DNA of 64,000 bases, taken from positions 10,071,264 to 10,135,263 of the forward strand of contig NC_044499.1 of assembly GCF_902362185.1 (NCBI RefSeq), written 5' to 3'. Below, in pieces: positions 22,065-35,000 of the stretch (position 1 is the first letter of the stretch; every line of letters starts with the position of its first letter). A program made the position numbers and the translations under genes. Source of the stretch: Chanos chanos. Lineage: Eukaryota; Chordata; Actinopteri; Gonorynchiformes; Chanidae. The notes below the pieces were generated by a model, which made no database searches, was not told where the DNA came from, and saw only the letters and a program-made list of their open reading frames with translations.

Positions 22065-22300
22065 CTTAACCAGTCTACAATTGATTCAAAAAGATTCATT
22101 AATGACAAATGAAATGTAAACATGTGTAAAATACATTGAATGCGAAGTTGAATTATACTGAGAAGACACATTTGCATCAATAAAAACAGATCTGTTCTTT
22201 GTCTGCTGTTCTAGTGATTAATGATTAAAATTGGATTTCAGACTTATCTGCATATTCTAAAACATTTCTTTCAGTTAACTTTGAAAAGAACGTTACTTAC

Positions 22301-22430
22301 ACTTAAGAGAGCGATAGTGATGAGAGTTGATTAGAGGTTGGGTTTAGCCCTTGTTGAACCCTGGGTAGGTTAGAATGCTGTCTGTCTGGTGTCTGTTTTG
22401 CTGATCTCTGAGAAGGTGAGAGTACTGTCT
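22301..22430 (-). other. ccr9: ccr9 untranslated first exon (predicted)
   Basis: On the minus strand a donor AAGT|GTAAGTAA lies at 22300/22301. An acceptor TTGTAG precedes the ATG exon at about 22079. A TATAAAG box at 22454-22460 predicts a start near 22430, giving a leader exon of about 130 bases. It contains a 23-base direct repeat (22378-22400 and 22425-22447, identical). Confidence 0.6.
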
Positions 22431-22453
22431 GTCTGGTGTCTGTTTTGAGGAAG

Positions 22454-22460
22454 CTTTATA
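22454..22460 (-). promoter_or_regulatory. ccr9: ccr9 TATA box
   Basis: TATAAAG on the minus strand, about 30 bases before the proposed transcription start and about 390 bases before the ATG, with a leader intron between. Confidence 0.6.
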
Positions 22461-22464
22461 CGCC

Positions 22465-25400
22465 TGAGTCTCAACCACAAGTGACGCACAAAAAAAAACA
22501 CGTGTGTTTTGTGTTTTTTTCAAACGTGAGCGTCGCCCCCTCTCCCCGCCGCTCCCCCTGCATGCTCTAACGAACTGTTAGCATGGCTAGATTTACACGC
22601 AACTAAAAACAGTTTCATGCATATGTGCACGCATATATGAGATATATAACTAAGTGCCTGAGGCAGAGAGCAAAATTATTTCGTATAGATTTCCTGCACA
22701 CATTAAAACCAATAGCACTTTCATTTGAAGGTACGCATACCTGGAAGTGTACATGCTGAACAAAGACAGGTAAACCTATTTGCTCCTGAAAACTGGGCTT
22801 TGATAATATATTCAAATTAGAGGTTGAGATTGTGCGCCTCATCAATTTTCAACACTCTTTCTTTTGAGGGATATCAAAGTTATGGAGAGATGGAGAGAGA
22901 AAGAGAGAAACTAGCAAGGTAGAAATGTACTGTCAGGAGCACAGCCAACCTCCTCTTTCCTAGTGCAGTACACGGTAAGTGAGTTCAGACAACTTAGATG
23001 AGATTTCTTTGTGGAGAATTCCAGTGATTTAAATATATCTACTTTCTTTCATTTTCTTTGTCTAATTCCATATTACAATGATTACCTTCAGCTGCTGTCA
23101 AGTTGAAGTCAGAAATTTGAAAAGTAATACATTGTACCTGCCTTGGCTTGCCATTTGGAACAAGACAGCCTATTATTTATTTAAAACCCCCAAAACCAAA
23201 TGTAAAGGTATCATGTACAGAAATATTACAGATTCTGCAATGTTAATCATGTATTTAAAAGCTCATTGTTTTCATATTGCAAAAAAAATAAAAAAGAGAA
23301 CGCTTTTGAGAATTTGACAAGATAATGTTGTTCAAGACAAAATCTTGGATCAGACACTGATTGACTGACGGTTCTAAATCTGAACTCGACACCCAAAACA
23401 GAGAGGCTGCGCACATTTCGAGTCACATGAATGTTTAATATTGATAAGTGACGTAGAATCTCAGATTGTTAAAGCTGCTTTTGCTGCTGTAAAGTGGCAT
23501 TAACATTGTACGTGCCGGCAGTTTTGTGTGATACTGAGGTGTCTTTGAAGATTTCTGTTTGTAGGAAGGCTGTCTTAAATTCCCTATAGCTTTTTCTAAG
23601 CCACTTTGGGGAAGAATGTCTGTGAAGGTATCGCTTAAATATCAGCCTGAGTGAAACCAGTTCTTTTCGCCGTGTGTCCGTGCACTGTACTCTTCCCTGT
23701 GATGTCTGAGTTTGGTTTTTTTGTCTGGTTTTTTTGTCTGTTTTTTTTTTTAATCATTTGTGAATTCAGACAGGGTAAAAAGAGAAGTTCTCCAGAGAGA
23801 AATTTTCTTGACTTCCTCTTCCCATCATGTTGTTTTCTGCTTGTTTTAGTGAATGTCAAAAGGTGATGCTAACAAAAGAGCAACGTTTAGTATGTAAGCT
23901 GTCAGATGATCGTTTGCGTCACTAAACTCACTACCCAGTGGTGAAACTCTTAGAAAGGGCATCCGAAAGCACCTTTTTTTTTTTTTTTTAATCTCTCATA
24001 GACATATGTGTAATATCCTGTGAACTCTTTTAGGCATCAGCGAATAAACTCAACGTTTCTTTTAAGAGAGCACACCAGAGCGCACTCGCCGTACAACCTA
24101 AAATGCCCCTCTAGTTCAAAGGACGCAAAGAGTCACAAAACAAAGCTGTTTTGTTGCTATGCGTTTTCCACCCACACAAACGAAAAAAAAAAAAAAAAAC
24201 GTCCCCAGCTTGCGGACCCCTTTTCAAAAATCAAAATCAAAACCAAAACGTATAGGCGTACACAGAGACAGAGGTGTAAGGGCTGAGGCTTCACTCGGCC
24301 TGAGGTTTGAGCCAAGCGCAGTTGTTGTCACACACAGTGGAAAAAAAAAAAAGATATGTTTAACTGTTGGTGGATCAGCATGTTGTTGCTGTAAAACTGC
24401 TCTGATACATTACGCTTCAGCAGAAAATTAAGCGCTGATAGAAAGTTTTCTACACTCCAGTGAGTTTCTCAAGTAATAATGTTGTTAAAAAAAAAAAAAA
24501 CTTCTTTAAAATGAATTGCATGTGGCAGGCATAAGTCATATTTACTTTCATAATCTTCTCACCATTTATTTCCCTATGGAGATATTTATAATTATTGTAG
24601 TTTGCATAGGTTCAAAATACATTCTTTTTTTTTTTTCTGTTGACATGATTCAATGCACGTCTGATTTGAATCAGTGCTGGCAAAGATGAGACCACTGATT
24701 TAGGGGATATCCCAGTAACGTTATGGTGATGCCATGGCGATAGAAAGAGACATTTGCGTGACTATGCTACTATATTCACATTGTGTGAGAGGCCATTAGT
24801 CGAAAGTAAATGAGTTATCTGTTTGTTCCAAACAGCAGCCCCTAGAACATCCTGTGGGGAGCTTTTGCGTGACATCGCCAGACCACAAGTCTGATTGGGG
24901 AACCAACTACGCAAAACTTTACACCAGCCCAGCGTCCACCCCTGTGCCCCCAGATCAACCTTTACTATTCATCAATGCAAAGCAGACTCCTTCAATGTCT
25001 ATCTTCACACTAATCCATATGTATCTACGATACACTATATAGAAGACATTTTAATCTTTTTTTTTTTTTTTTTAAATCAGCCATTTCACTGTGTGAGTGT
25101 GTGAGTGGGAGTGGGTGTGTTGGGGTGCGGGGGGGATGGGGGGGGAGTGTGCTGATATGTTTGTGACAGAATTAACTGTCAAATGCAAAGTGTATGTGTG
25201 GGTGGTAAGTTAAAGACCTTTGAGTGTTTATCTCCTTTGAGTGGTCATGTTTGGGGGTGGAGGGGGAGAGAACAGACAGGACAAAAGCTTTGTTTTTTGT
25301 TGGTATCTAACAGTCTCACTTCTAATCGCTTTTCATAAGCCAACTGAGAGCTAAAAATTGAGTTATCCATTCTGACCACATCGTCATGTTATCTGGAATG

Positions 25401-26317
25401 ATAGACAGATTTCCAATAAACGTCAAAGTCAAAGTTTTAAAGAAAAGCTGATAGATCAACTTATAGAGTAAACACGAGTTTCCTAAGGCACAGGTTGCTG
25501 TGACATTAGCGAGCCGACAGTGACATCAGATTCTGGTCAGAAAAAAACAAGTTAGAAAAACAGACTTAAAGAGAAAAACAACATGACAAGGGCAGAAGTA
25601 GCACTTCTTCATTTTCTCACTGTCTCCAAAAAAAAATTGAGCGCAATAACTACATTATGACAGACCAGAGTCATCCCCCAAAACAAAACAAGAGATCAGC
25701 TCTTTCCTCAACCCAACAAACAGGCAGGGCAATGTGATCTAAATCAATCTCTGAGGAAACCTCGTGGTAAACGCAGTCATTTTTGCCTTTGGCCTGGTGG
25801 ATGAACAGAACAAAGACAAATGCACAAAGAGGAACAGATCGAACTTTGAAAAGCGAGCAGATGTTTCTTCTCTTGTCTCACACAGTTCACACACGGTACG
25901 GATTTTCTCACGCTTTGCATTTCCCACACCCGCTGAAGGGCTGCGCACGTACAGATATACCTTGCACCACAATCTCTGTTTCCTGTGCTGTTTTCTGTAA
26001 TATCTGTCATACTCAGTTGCAGATGTAAAAATGATGTTATTTTGAGGTAGGTCTGGAACAGAGAGACAGGGGGATGAGAGCACAGGGGCAGCATGTGTGT
26101 TTAGTGACTTGGAAGGGAAATATCATGAGAAAAAACACATGTCATCCTCAGGATCCTCTGGCCCTCTGCAGGACTTATCATATGATCCCATGTGTGACTA
26201 CGTGACATATGTAAAATGTAAACAACATGTGATCTGTGGGGGGACAGTATTTACGTTATAGGACATGAGAGCTCGTAGAAATAAAAGAAGGCACACAATC
26301 AAAATGAAGATGCAGTG
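22465..26317. other. Intergenic sequence between the ccr9 promoter and the keratin 3' end
   Basis: About 3.8 kb with many A/T homopolymers (for example near 23975, 24184 and 25055) and a G/GT-rich patch at 25090-25260. A weak exon-like segment near 25.9-26.0 kb was considered and rejected. No gene is supported. Confidence 0.5.
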
Positions 26318-26323
26318 TTTATT
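26318..26323 (-). terminator. Keratin gene poly(A) signal
   Basis: AATAAA on the minus strand about 85 bases after the inferred stop codon (26407-26409) of the type II keratin gene, in the expected orientation. Confidence 0.8.
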
Positions 26324-26406
26324 TGTCGTGAAAAGATTTTGGGCAGAGACCAAAGTACGGCGGTGCGGCGGGGTCATCTGCTGTGGAAGAGCGGGGACGG
26401 AAGATT

Positions 26407-26815
26407 TTAGGTGGACTCTGATTCGTCTGCGTCAGAGATGACAGACGTCTCTGTGTGCTCTGCACGACGTAGGGAAAAAAAAAACAAAACCAGAAAATCA
26501 GCATTAAGGGATGGACCTCATATACGGGCTTCATTCATAGATTCAACAAGGAGAGAATCCTACTTAAAAAAAAAAAGAAACAAAAGTTAAAGGAAACTTA
26601 AAGTTCAGGGCTAGAAATTTGTATTCGTTGGGGGCAGTGTTATGTGCGTGGGGGTGAAGGCGCTAGATGTAAGACATAAAGGCAATGCACAGCATTACGC
26701 TGATGATTCTCCTGTTTAGAGCATTGAGTTTAAGAGATGTCAAAACCCACGTTAACACTGTAAAAGTTTCCTTACCTGTAATGATCTCTTTGACCTGTAT
26801 TCCTCCTGCCCCAGC

Positions 26816-26859
<44 letters not shown>

Positions 26860-29800
26860 ACAAGTGATGCATGAAAGAGAATACAAAAATAAAAATGGGA
26901 ACAAATCTTTTGGAAAAAAAACAGCACAGTTGTTATCACTACAGTGCCAAATTGAACCAGTGAAGGGCATAACGTCATGTAATCAGCAAGTCTGTGCTAG
27001 ATTCTCTACCAAACGCCTGCTTCCTGTCGTGTGCAGCCCTACGCTGCACCTGCCTATTCGAGTTTAGACTTGCCTGTCGGTCTGTTTCTAGAATGTGTGT
27101 CCTTAGGGGCAGGGAGTGAGGGGGAGCCCTGAGGGGTGCTGGTGTAGGGCGGGGCACTCCCTACAGGATGGAAAAGCGTAAGTGAAAGAGGGCTCCGCCC
27201 ACTGCACATCCTGGGACTCCCAACCTCTCATAGTTGTGTCACTGGACTAAAACTGGAAGGTCTGATATAGCCTCAGAATACAAGATCAATTCAATTTAGA
27301 AGCCCTAGCGGCCCGAAAAAAAAAAAACTAGATAACCAACTAGAAAAGCTAGATAACAAAAATCAGATATTTCCAAGTGTCAGCTAATACACCTCTGGAG
27401 CTATGTATCAATTACAGTGTAATATGTTCAGTTACAAGACAGTGTGAACTGCTTCAAAATTTCCGTCTACACTTAGAAGTCCTTCTTGGGCAAATTGCTT
27501 TTATTAGGTTTACTTGTAAGTTTTGGCACACTTGGCAGCCTGATCTGAGAGATAAGCCGTACTGATGTTTCACAGCATGACCACAAGAAAGATTTTTTTT
27601 TTTACCAAAAATTGTGTAAATGCTGATGAAACTAAAAATAAATTTTGTTGGGTTGTTGTAATGTATTGTTATAGAAGACAGTTTATGGCAAAATGGGAGC
27701 ATAACTAAAGTTTTTAAACTGACTCAAGTATCAGAGTCAATCAAGGCGACAACAGAGTGCACTATAAACCAGAAAACTCTAGATCTTATCCACCTATGGA
27801 AAAAAAATGCATTTGTGATGGAAATACCACTATCATTTCACTATCAGTTGCTGTGAGAGGTTGAGTAACCGTGGTTCTAATCAAGCCTCAGCTTCATTTC
27901 AAAGGTACTGTAGGAATTTCCCTAAAAGCCCAGGGCCAGGGTCATGTGACATCTACATGACCAATTGTTGTTCCCTGGCAATCCCGTTTGTGTAAGAGGA
28001 GATTCTCACTAAGTGTCAACCACACTTACCCGTGAAAGTGTACGATGTTTCTGTGAACTCTGGGATCCTGAGAAACACAAGTCAAGAAGTCAGTGCCAAA
28101 GTAGCGATATTAGCATGGTTTGTGACGATGATAGCGATGATGATAATGATGGTGATAATGATGATGATGATAATGACAATGATGATATTAAGGAAGACAT
28201 CATATGAACTGAAGGCCTGTAGAGCCTTGTACAATCAAATCCATTGTGAAAACCTTAACACTAACTGTCCTTTAAATGTTTATTCTCACTAAAATGGGTT
28301 TCTTGTGACTATATCACGCCGAAAACTGCATATGTCGACTAGACCATTATGCCTTAACACAGCACTGTATTTTTTTTGTCACCACATGACGGCCTACTTG
28401 AAATCATCTCCTTCCAAGAGCTTCCTGTAGGTTGAGATCTCCACATCTAGGGCGAGTTTGACATCCAGGAGCTCTTGGTAGGCCAGGATCTGTTTATGGA
28501 GGTCTGCTTTAGCCACCTCAATGGCTGACGTTAGGCTGGCAATCTGAGCCTGGTATTCTGCCACACCAACGCTGGACTGGGCATGGGCCTCTGCCAAACT
28601 CTGCTCCAAGGTCAGGTTCTGTTAAGGAGTAAACATTTCACTGTAGTGACTTTTATTAACAGGGAGAATTTAACAGTAAACGCTGACACAAACAGCAGAC
28701 AAAGACTCGGCTTAGACACATGGTAATGTAAGAGAGAGAACAATCGACAAGTGAGACAACAAAAACAAAACATAAACAGCGCTGATTTTATTTAGTCCGA
28801 GAGATATGCGTGTACTTCCTGATTATTGACGATATTCATAAGCATATTATCGCCTTAATCATGATTGAGTTGTGTTTTTTTGATACAAAAAAGTACCTAA
28901 TTCTTTGGTACTATGGCTTGCAAAGAGAAAGTGAGAGTAAGTCAAGCATAAAAAACAATTCATGTTCATTGTTTCCACCGAAACAGCGGGGTGCGCAGCA
29001 GTGGGTGCTGTACGTCTGTGCCACTGGGGGCTTTTGCATCGCAAGCTGCTGACAGCGCAACCACTTCCTGTATCATGTGTTTCCTGTCTCAGAGTGCTGA
29101 GATTTATGGTAAAAAAAAAAAAAGACAAATATTTGCTGGAAGCCAACACTGATTCAGGCAGACATGTATTTGTTTTCAAGATGCCAGCAAAAGCAACAGA
29201 AAAATTCAGAGCAAGCATCTTCCTTTCTGCATTCACTTCCCGTCACATCTGATTACACTGAAATTCTTCTGATTCTTAAATCTTTGTGAACCATGGCACT
29301 GAAATCCCCTGAATTTCAGAATGTCTGTACCGTTGACGTAGATTGAGAAGAACAGAGATGTCATCGTTGCTTGACTAGTTTCTAACTCAGCACACAATGA
29401 TAAGTTCATTTTAGTAATAAGTTAGTATGTCAGTGAACATCAATGAACCGCTGTGCTGTTTGTTATCCCAGCCAATGGGTGTCATTACACTCTCACACGT
29501 CAGTCTATCAGACTGATGTGTGTTCTCCCACACGAGGTACCAGAGTGCAAGCAGAGTTTCTGTAGGATAAACCTTCGTGAGGAATGAGTGTTGGTAGTCT
29601 TTGTGATGCAAGTGAAACTATAGCTTGATTTCGTGTATGTATATGTATGAGAGATACTCACTGCATTCACCAGTCCCTGCAGTTCCAACCCTAGTGCTTG
29701 TAGCTCCTTCTTCGCTGCTGCAGTCTCAACTTTGGTAGAGGAGATGGCCTCCGTGCTCTTAACGCTAGCCGACTGCATCTCATCCATCTGCAGGAGAAGG

Positions 29801-31972
29801 ACAGTGGTTTAGTGACGTCTATATAAAGTTCACCTCTCCTCTAGCGCAGAGCTTATGACATTCACTGTCGCTGTCACATATTGTTTTTTGCATGTGTTTC
29901 GATTTATTTAGATTCATTTCTATTCTTAATGTCTGTATAGTTATTTCGAAGAAACGCGGCAGTCAGTATTGTCCACGATGTTTCCCAGGTACTGTAATGA
30001 ATGGAAAACATTATATGATACACATCCTACTGTACTTCCCCTAAGAGACACCTCATTGGAGAAGTCAATGTAAACGGAACACACTGGCTTTAAGCAGCCG
30101 TTTCACATTCCAAAACCCTAACGGTGTGACGTGTTACTCAGTAAAGGGGTATACTTATTAAAAAATAAATAGCAATAATTGAAAAAGTATTGGAGAAAAT
30201 GCATTAAACCACACTGAGAAAAAATGATCTACATGTTGTAACCATACTGTATGCTACTCATTTTTTCCTCAATATAAATACAATATGACCATACTAGATA
30301 CTACATCTTGTAACCATGCAGATAACCAATATCCTCATATTCATTCGATGACGTGACGAAGCAATTATAAATGATTCTTTGAGCACACCTTGAGTTTGTA
30401 ATAGGTTTCAGCTTCTTCTCTGTGTTGCTGTACAGATTTTTCATATTCCATCCTCATCTTGTTGAGTGCTGCCGAGACGTCGAACGACTTGCCGGTGTCT
30501 ACCTCAATCATGGACACAGACGTGTCCACCGAGGTGCCAAGCTTAGACTGGACAGTGGACAGCTCCTGTGAAGCCAGACGAGTGAACAAGACGGGCGTTC
30601 AGATCGAGATAGGACTCAGGGAATCATATACACACCTGCTAATGTAGAACCATTTCGATGGCAGAAAACCGTGAGCATGATGTTACGTTGTAAGCATAGT
30701 ATTATCAGTAAATACCAAATTATCCAATGAACTTGTTACCTCCTCCTGTGTCTTGGTGACAAAGTCCAGTTCATTTTTCAGGCTGGAATACTTGGCATCC
30801 AGATCGATTCGCAAGTCAGACGCCATTTCAATATCCTGCCAAGACACAGTGATGGTTGGTACCGATTGATGTGAGCCTACTCATTAAAGCAATATACTGA
30901 TGCATACAAAAATCGTCAAAATTAGCTTAATTACGCTACATACATTACCTGTATACTGAAGAATTCATAGTGTATTTAAATTGATTGCTCACAATGTTTG
31001 AAACAGTTTTTCTTTTCTTTCTGTAGTCTGTCACTCACCTTTTTCATGGCAGCAATGTCAGACTCAAGCTGAAACCTTACACCTTGTTCAAAGTCATACC
31101 TGTACAGAAAAACACAACAGAGTAAAATTTGCTAATGTTTGTTTGTTTGTTTGCTTCTTTGCCTAAAAGTCAACTTCAGAAAACATGAAACACGCGCCCA
31201 CTGACTGCTCTTTAACAATGGTGTAAAAAAGTACATCTCACTTCATTTGAGAAAACAGTTTAGCTTTGTTTATAGTGCACTAAGTGTGGAAAACTCACTT
31301 GGCCTTGACTTCGTGGGCAGTACCACGGATGTTATCCAGTTCTATCTCCAGTTTGATGGTGTCAAGTGTTAGGGTCTCCAGTGTGCTGCGGTACTCACTC
31401 AGCTGGGCTTCATACTCCACCGTGGAGGTGCTGGATGCCTCAGGGGACATGTCTGTGCCCCCAGTCAACTGAGACAGCTTCGCCTCCAATGCCGCATTCT
31501 CCTGCTGCAGTGTTCGCACTTTGGCCATGTAGGAGGAGAAGCGATCGTTTAGTGTAGACAGCGTGTGTTTTTCTGCCTCCCTGGAGAGCACAGGGGCCAC
31601 AGCGGGACCTGCAGCGGGACCAGCGGCCAGAGCCGAGCCAGCGCTCAGACCTCCCGCTGCGATGGTGCGGCCCATGGCAAACGCAGGACTAGCCATCAGT
31701 GCCCCGCCAGCACCGCCGCCGCCGCCGCCACCCAAAGCCAGACCAGCCCCGGCTCCGCCACCAAAACCAAGCCCCAGTCCGGCTCCTCCACCCAAACCAA
31801 GGCCAAGACCTGCACCTGCTCCCAGACCTCCGCCCAGGCCAAGCCCCAAGCCAGCACCTCCACCAAGCCCCAGACCTAGCCTGGCGCCACCAGCACGAGC
31901 CAGACCCAGGCCTCCGGAGAGGCTACCTCCAGCAGACAGCCTGGATGAGGACATGGATAATGACAGGGACAT
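26407..31972 (-). CDS. Thread-keratin-alpha-like type II intermediate filament protein
   Basis: Cytoplasmic intermediate filament subunit, expected to pair with an acidic partner. Coding exons: 31299-31972, 31039-31099 (61), 30740-30835 (96), 30389-30565 (177), 29662-29787 (126), 28398-28618 (221), 28030-28067 (38), 26776-26814 (39), 26407-26459. Phases agree throughout and give 494 residues. The head (about 130 residues) is nearly all Gly, Leu and Ala in repeated [11 protein letters not shown]-like blocks. The rod starts [13 protein letters not shown] and ends [11 protein letters not shown]. The tail is 43 residues, with VKEIITEHTETS and an acidic end. Separate 61- and 96-base exons are diagnostic of type II keratin genes; types I and III have one 157-base exon. 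Thread keratin alpha, first known from hagfish slime, has such a gene structure and teleost members are published. The usual first intron is missing. The alternative is a divergent type II keratin; I cannot run the tree. The start at 31972 fits the TATA box. Confidence 0.88.
26820..26854. repeat. (GA)n, on the minus strand the CT tract of keratin exon 8
   Basis: About 17 GA units. Read on the minus strand they are (CT)n running into CATTAG, the acceptor of the 39-base exon at 26776-26814, only about five bases from the splice site. Confidence 0.95.
28125..28190. repeat. Imperfect (GATGAT)n repeat in keratin intron 6
   Basis: Trinucleotide-like GAT/GAC/AAT repeat just upstream, in the minus-strand sense, of the 38-base keratin exon at 28030-28067. 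No coding role. Confidence 0.85.
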
Positions 31973-32055
31973 GATGGATAGATGAAAATCACTACAGGCG
32001 ACACAGTGCGAACACACAGTTGAGTGCAGGCAGATAGAGAGCTTCACGTCAGGTC

Positions 32056-32064
32056 GTTTTTATA
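32056..32064 (-). promoter_or_regulatory. Keratin gene TATA box
   Basis: TATAAAAAC on the minus strand about 90 bases before the chosen ATG (31972), predicting transcription from about 32033. An ATG further upstream (32047) would lie before that start, which supports the 31972 start. Confidence 0.7.
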
Positions 32065-35000
32065 GAAGCTGCTAAGAGAAGGAAGGGGTGGGGGCGGAGA
32101 GAAGCATAGCTCTTTGGTAAGCAAGAATGAGCTTGGGCTTGTGTCAGAACTGAGGTATGATGCTCCCTATTCCCACTGCCCCTGGGCAACACCCCACCCG
32201 CTCCTAAGGGCTGGGCCTGTCTCTATGCTTTATTGGCATCAGACTCAGAATGATTGACAGAATGCAGGTTTTAGTGGCTTGGGTATTAAAACGTACCCTC
32301 TCTCTGAACCTTGGCAACGAGGAGGAAACACATTCAAACTTGTCGTGAAACATGTATTTTTTTTTCAGTCAAGGAGGCTTCAAGATACCTTACATTACCC
32401 TACTCAAAAAGATGTTGCTTAAGGCAATACCAGGGCTCTTCTTGTTAGCTTCTGTAATCTATCAGTCCCATCTGCTGCATGGCTGATGGGAGAAACTTGA
32501 GCAAGCTTAAAGACGTGGCTTTGCTACGGGTTGCCAAACATATCGGCCCCAAATAATTACACAACAACTACAGCTCTGCTCTTATCTTGCACATTGTAAC
32601 ATGCGGTACACACTGCTGTTCACTAATATTAAACTAGAACGTTATGGCGCAACAGAAAAGGAGATCACATTATAACCAATCGATTTAAAGGAAAGCATTC
32701 TGCTTCTTATGAGATGAGCGATGTTTTTTTTTTTTTTCTCCCCCACTGTGGAAAAGATTATTAAATGTGGAATCTCCAAGGTGCTGTCTGGTCTTGAAAG
32801 CCTTGCAGAAGTTTAAGACAGGTTTTTATAGGTAAGGGAGCAGTATATACCTGCCTATGTCTGACAGGTGAAGCATACCAGCCCTAAGGATTGGACTATA
32901 GTACGGTTACATCAACTGCTCCAACATATCCGTTTAAAAAGCAGATGGAACATTTTTTGGAGCCTAAAACAGCATACCATGAAAGAGTCTTCTCCAGTCT
33001 TTGCATGTAATTTAAGCCTTTTGTGGAGCACAAAACCTCCCGCATGTTGTTGCAGTTCTCTGTATGCCTTAATGTGTCAGAACAGTGTCCTGGCTGCATG
33101 GGGACCTGAGGAGGCTCCTTCAGACAAATCTTCATATTTGAGCCTAAGTGGAAAAATTTTTCAGGATATAATCAACACCTTGATGCACACAGTCACAAAT
33201 ATGTTCAAATGAGTACGTTGACTAGTTGTGGTTGTGTATACTCATAGATATATGACAGGATTGTATGCAATAGAATATTACTGATGCGACATTGGGTCTC
33301 ATGCACAAATCATGCATGCACACATGTATAATCTTAAAATGGGCTTTAGCATAATGATATTTCACTTGTCAAGAGTTTTTTTTAAGACAGGCTAGCATTT
33401 GTTTTTAGGGCAAAACAAATTCTCTGAGTGCCAGTAATAACATTATGCACAAGAGATATTCTGGGTTTTTTTTTTTTTACAGGTGCAAAGTCCTGAAATG
33501 TTATAAATGAGCTTCATATCATCAACTGTATTCATTAAGTAACAAGTTTGAAAATGATAACTTGATTTAAAAAAAGAATGTTTCCAGGCTGGATGAACAG
33601 TTGTATGTCCTGTATATGAATGATTGACTGAAGCTAAACCCATGCAGGTTGATGTTATTTTTTTTTTTCTTTGAAGACCTTCAAAGCATCGAGTAACTTT
33701 CCTGTTTGTTGATCCACTTCAGACCATTGTAAGGTGTAATATCCAGCTACCTGCGGCTGACAAGTTGCCTCTCTTTACAAATTGACATATTCTGCCTCCA
33801 GTGTCTGATCAGCACACTGATATCAGACAGGCTGCAGCCTTCTATCAAAACCACAGTGACAACACTTATAATTTCATGTTAGGATAAGCCATAGCTGATT
33901 TATTTTCTCCATAAAGCAAAAAAACATTTTTTTTACTTCACATTTCCTTTAACCACTAACACCTCTTAGAATTTCAGAAGGCCACATTTTTTTTTATCTT
34001 GGTTTTTTTAAATGTTTATCTGTTACATATGCGCTCAATACTAAACACAGCTTGCAGAACATTTTGGTGGTGGGGCATTTAGTACCGATAACTGAGACTT
34101 ACATGCAATTTGCATGAAGTTTAAGCTATTCATCATTAAACATATGTGGTTACACACTAAATATGCTGCGTTCATGAATCCCACATTGGGTGGTTTTGTT
34201 GTTGCTGTTGTTCTTTTTGGAAGCAGTTCATACATTTTGTGCTAAAGAAGAACTGTGAAAACTTTTAAGAGGATGTTAGTGCATGAAGCCAGCTGCAAGC
34301 AAACTGCATGGAACATTACCCAAAGGAAAGTTTCAAACCTTCCGTTCAGTTTTCACTAATCATGTATGAGAAGTATGTGGTCTGTGATTAATTCAAGCCT
34401 GGCTACTATCCAAAATACGACATTCATTTCTGTAGTTACATCCCAGTCTTCTTCAAATGTTCATTCTTTGCATTGCAGTTATGCTATGATGTGGTCTTCT
34501 GAAACAATCCCAGCAATTACGATTGAAATTGCTGGAAGTTCCCGCAAGCTACCACATACACACAACAACACATGTAAAGAAAGGTGTACACTTAGATGAT
34601 GCAACTTGTCTTCAAAAACTACGACACCGTGTTATGAATAAAATTCAGCCTTTTTTGAGTCACATAAAGTTACACATGAGTCACACACAAAATTCAGTCT
34701 TGTTTGGCATGTCACAGTTGCATACCCTTAAAACCACAAAGCGACTTCCTTCCTTTTCACCTTCATACTTACTATGAGAATCGAAGTTACAAATATTATT
34801 AACAGGGACACATGATCTTGGTAAAGGCAAACATCTCCAGGTCGGCCTGCGGGTCAGTCTGAGACACTGAACTTGCACTAAAAGTTATCTTCAGGTTCCA
34901 CCCTGTCCCAAAACACCAAAATCTTAAAATGGCCGTGAGGACTGAAACAAAGAAAGAGATGGGGTCGCTGAGCACATGTTACTGAAAGGGGAAATGTCAA

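Noticed and set aside
25739-26094. Two overlapping minus-strand frames with an acceptor CTGTTCCAG and possible donor GTATAT
   Set aside because: Neither frame resembles a known protein and no partner exon was found.
28394-28396. In-frame TAG taken as the keratin stop
   Set aside because: A donor overlaps it, the exon is then exactly 221 bases, and three downstream exons join in phase.
31563-31985. Long proline-rich open frame on the plus strand
   Set aside because: It is the exact antisense of the Gly/Leu/Ala-rich keratin head; the open frame follows from GC-rich repeat composition.
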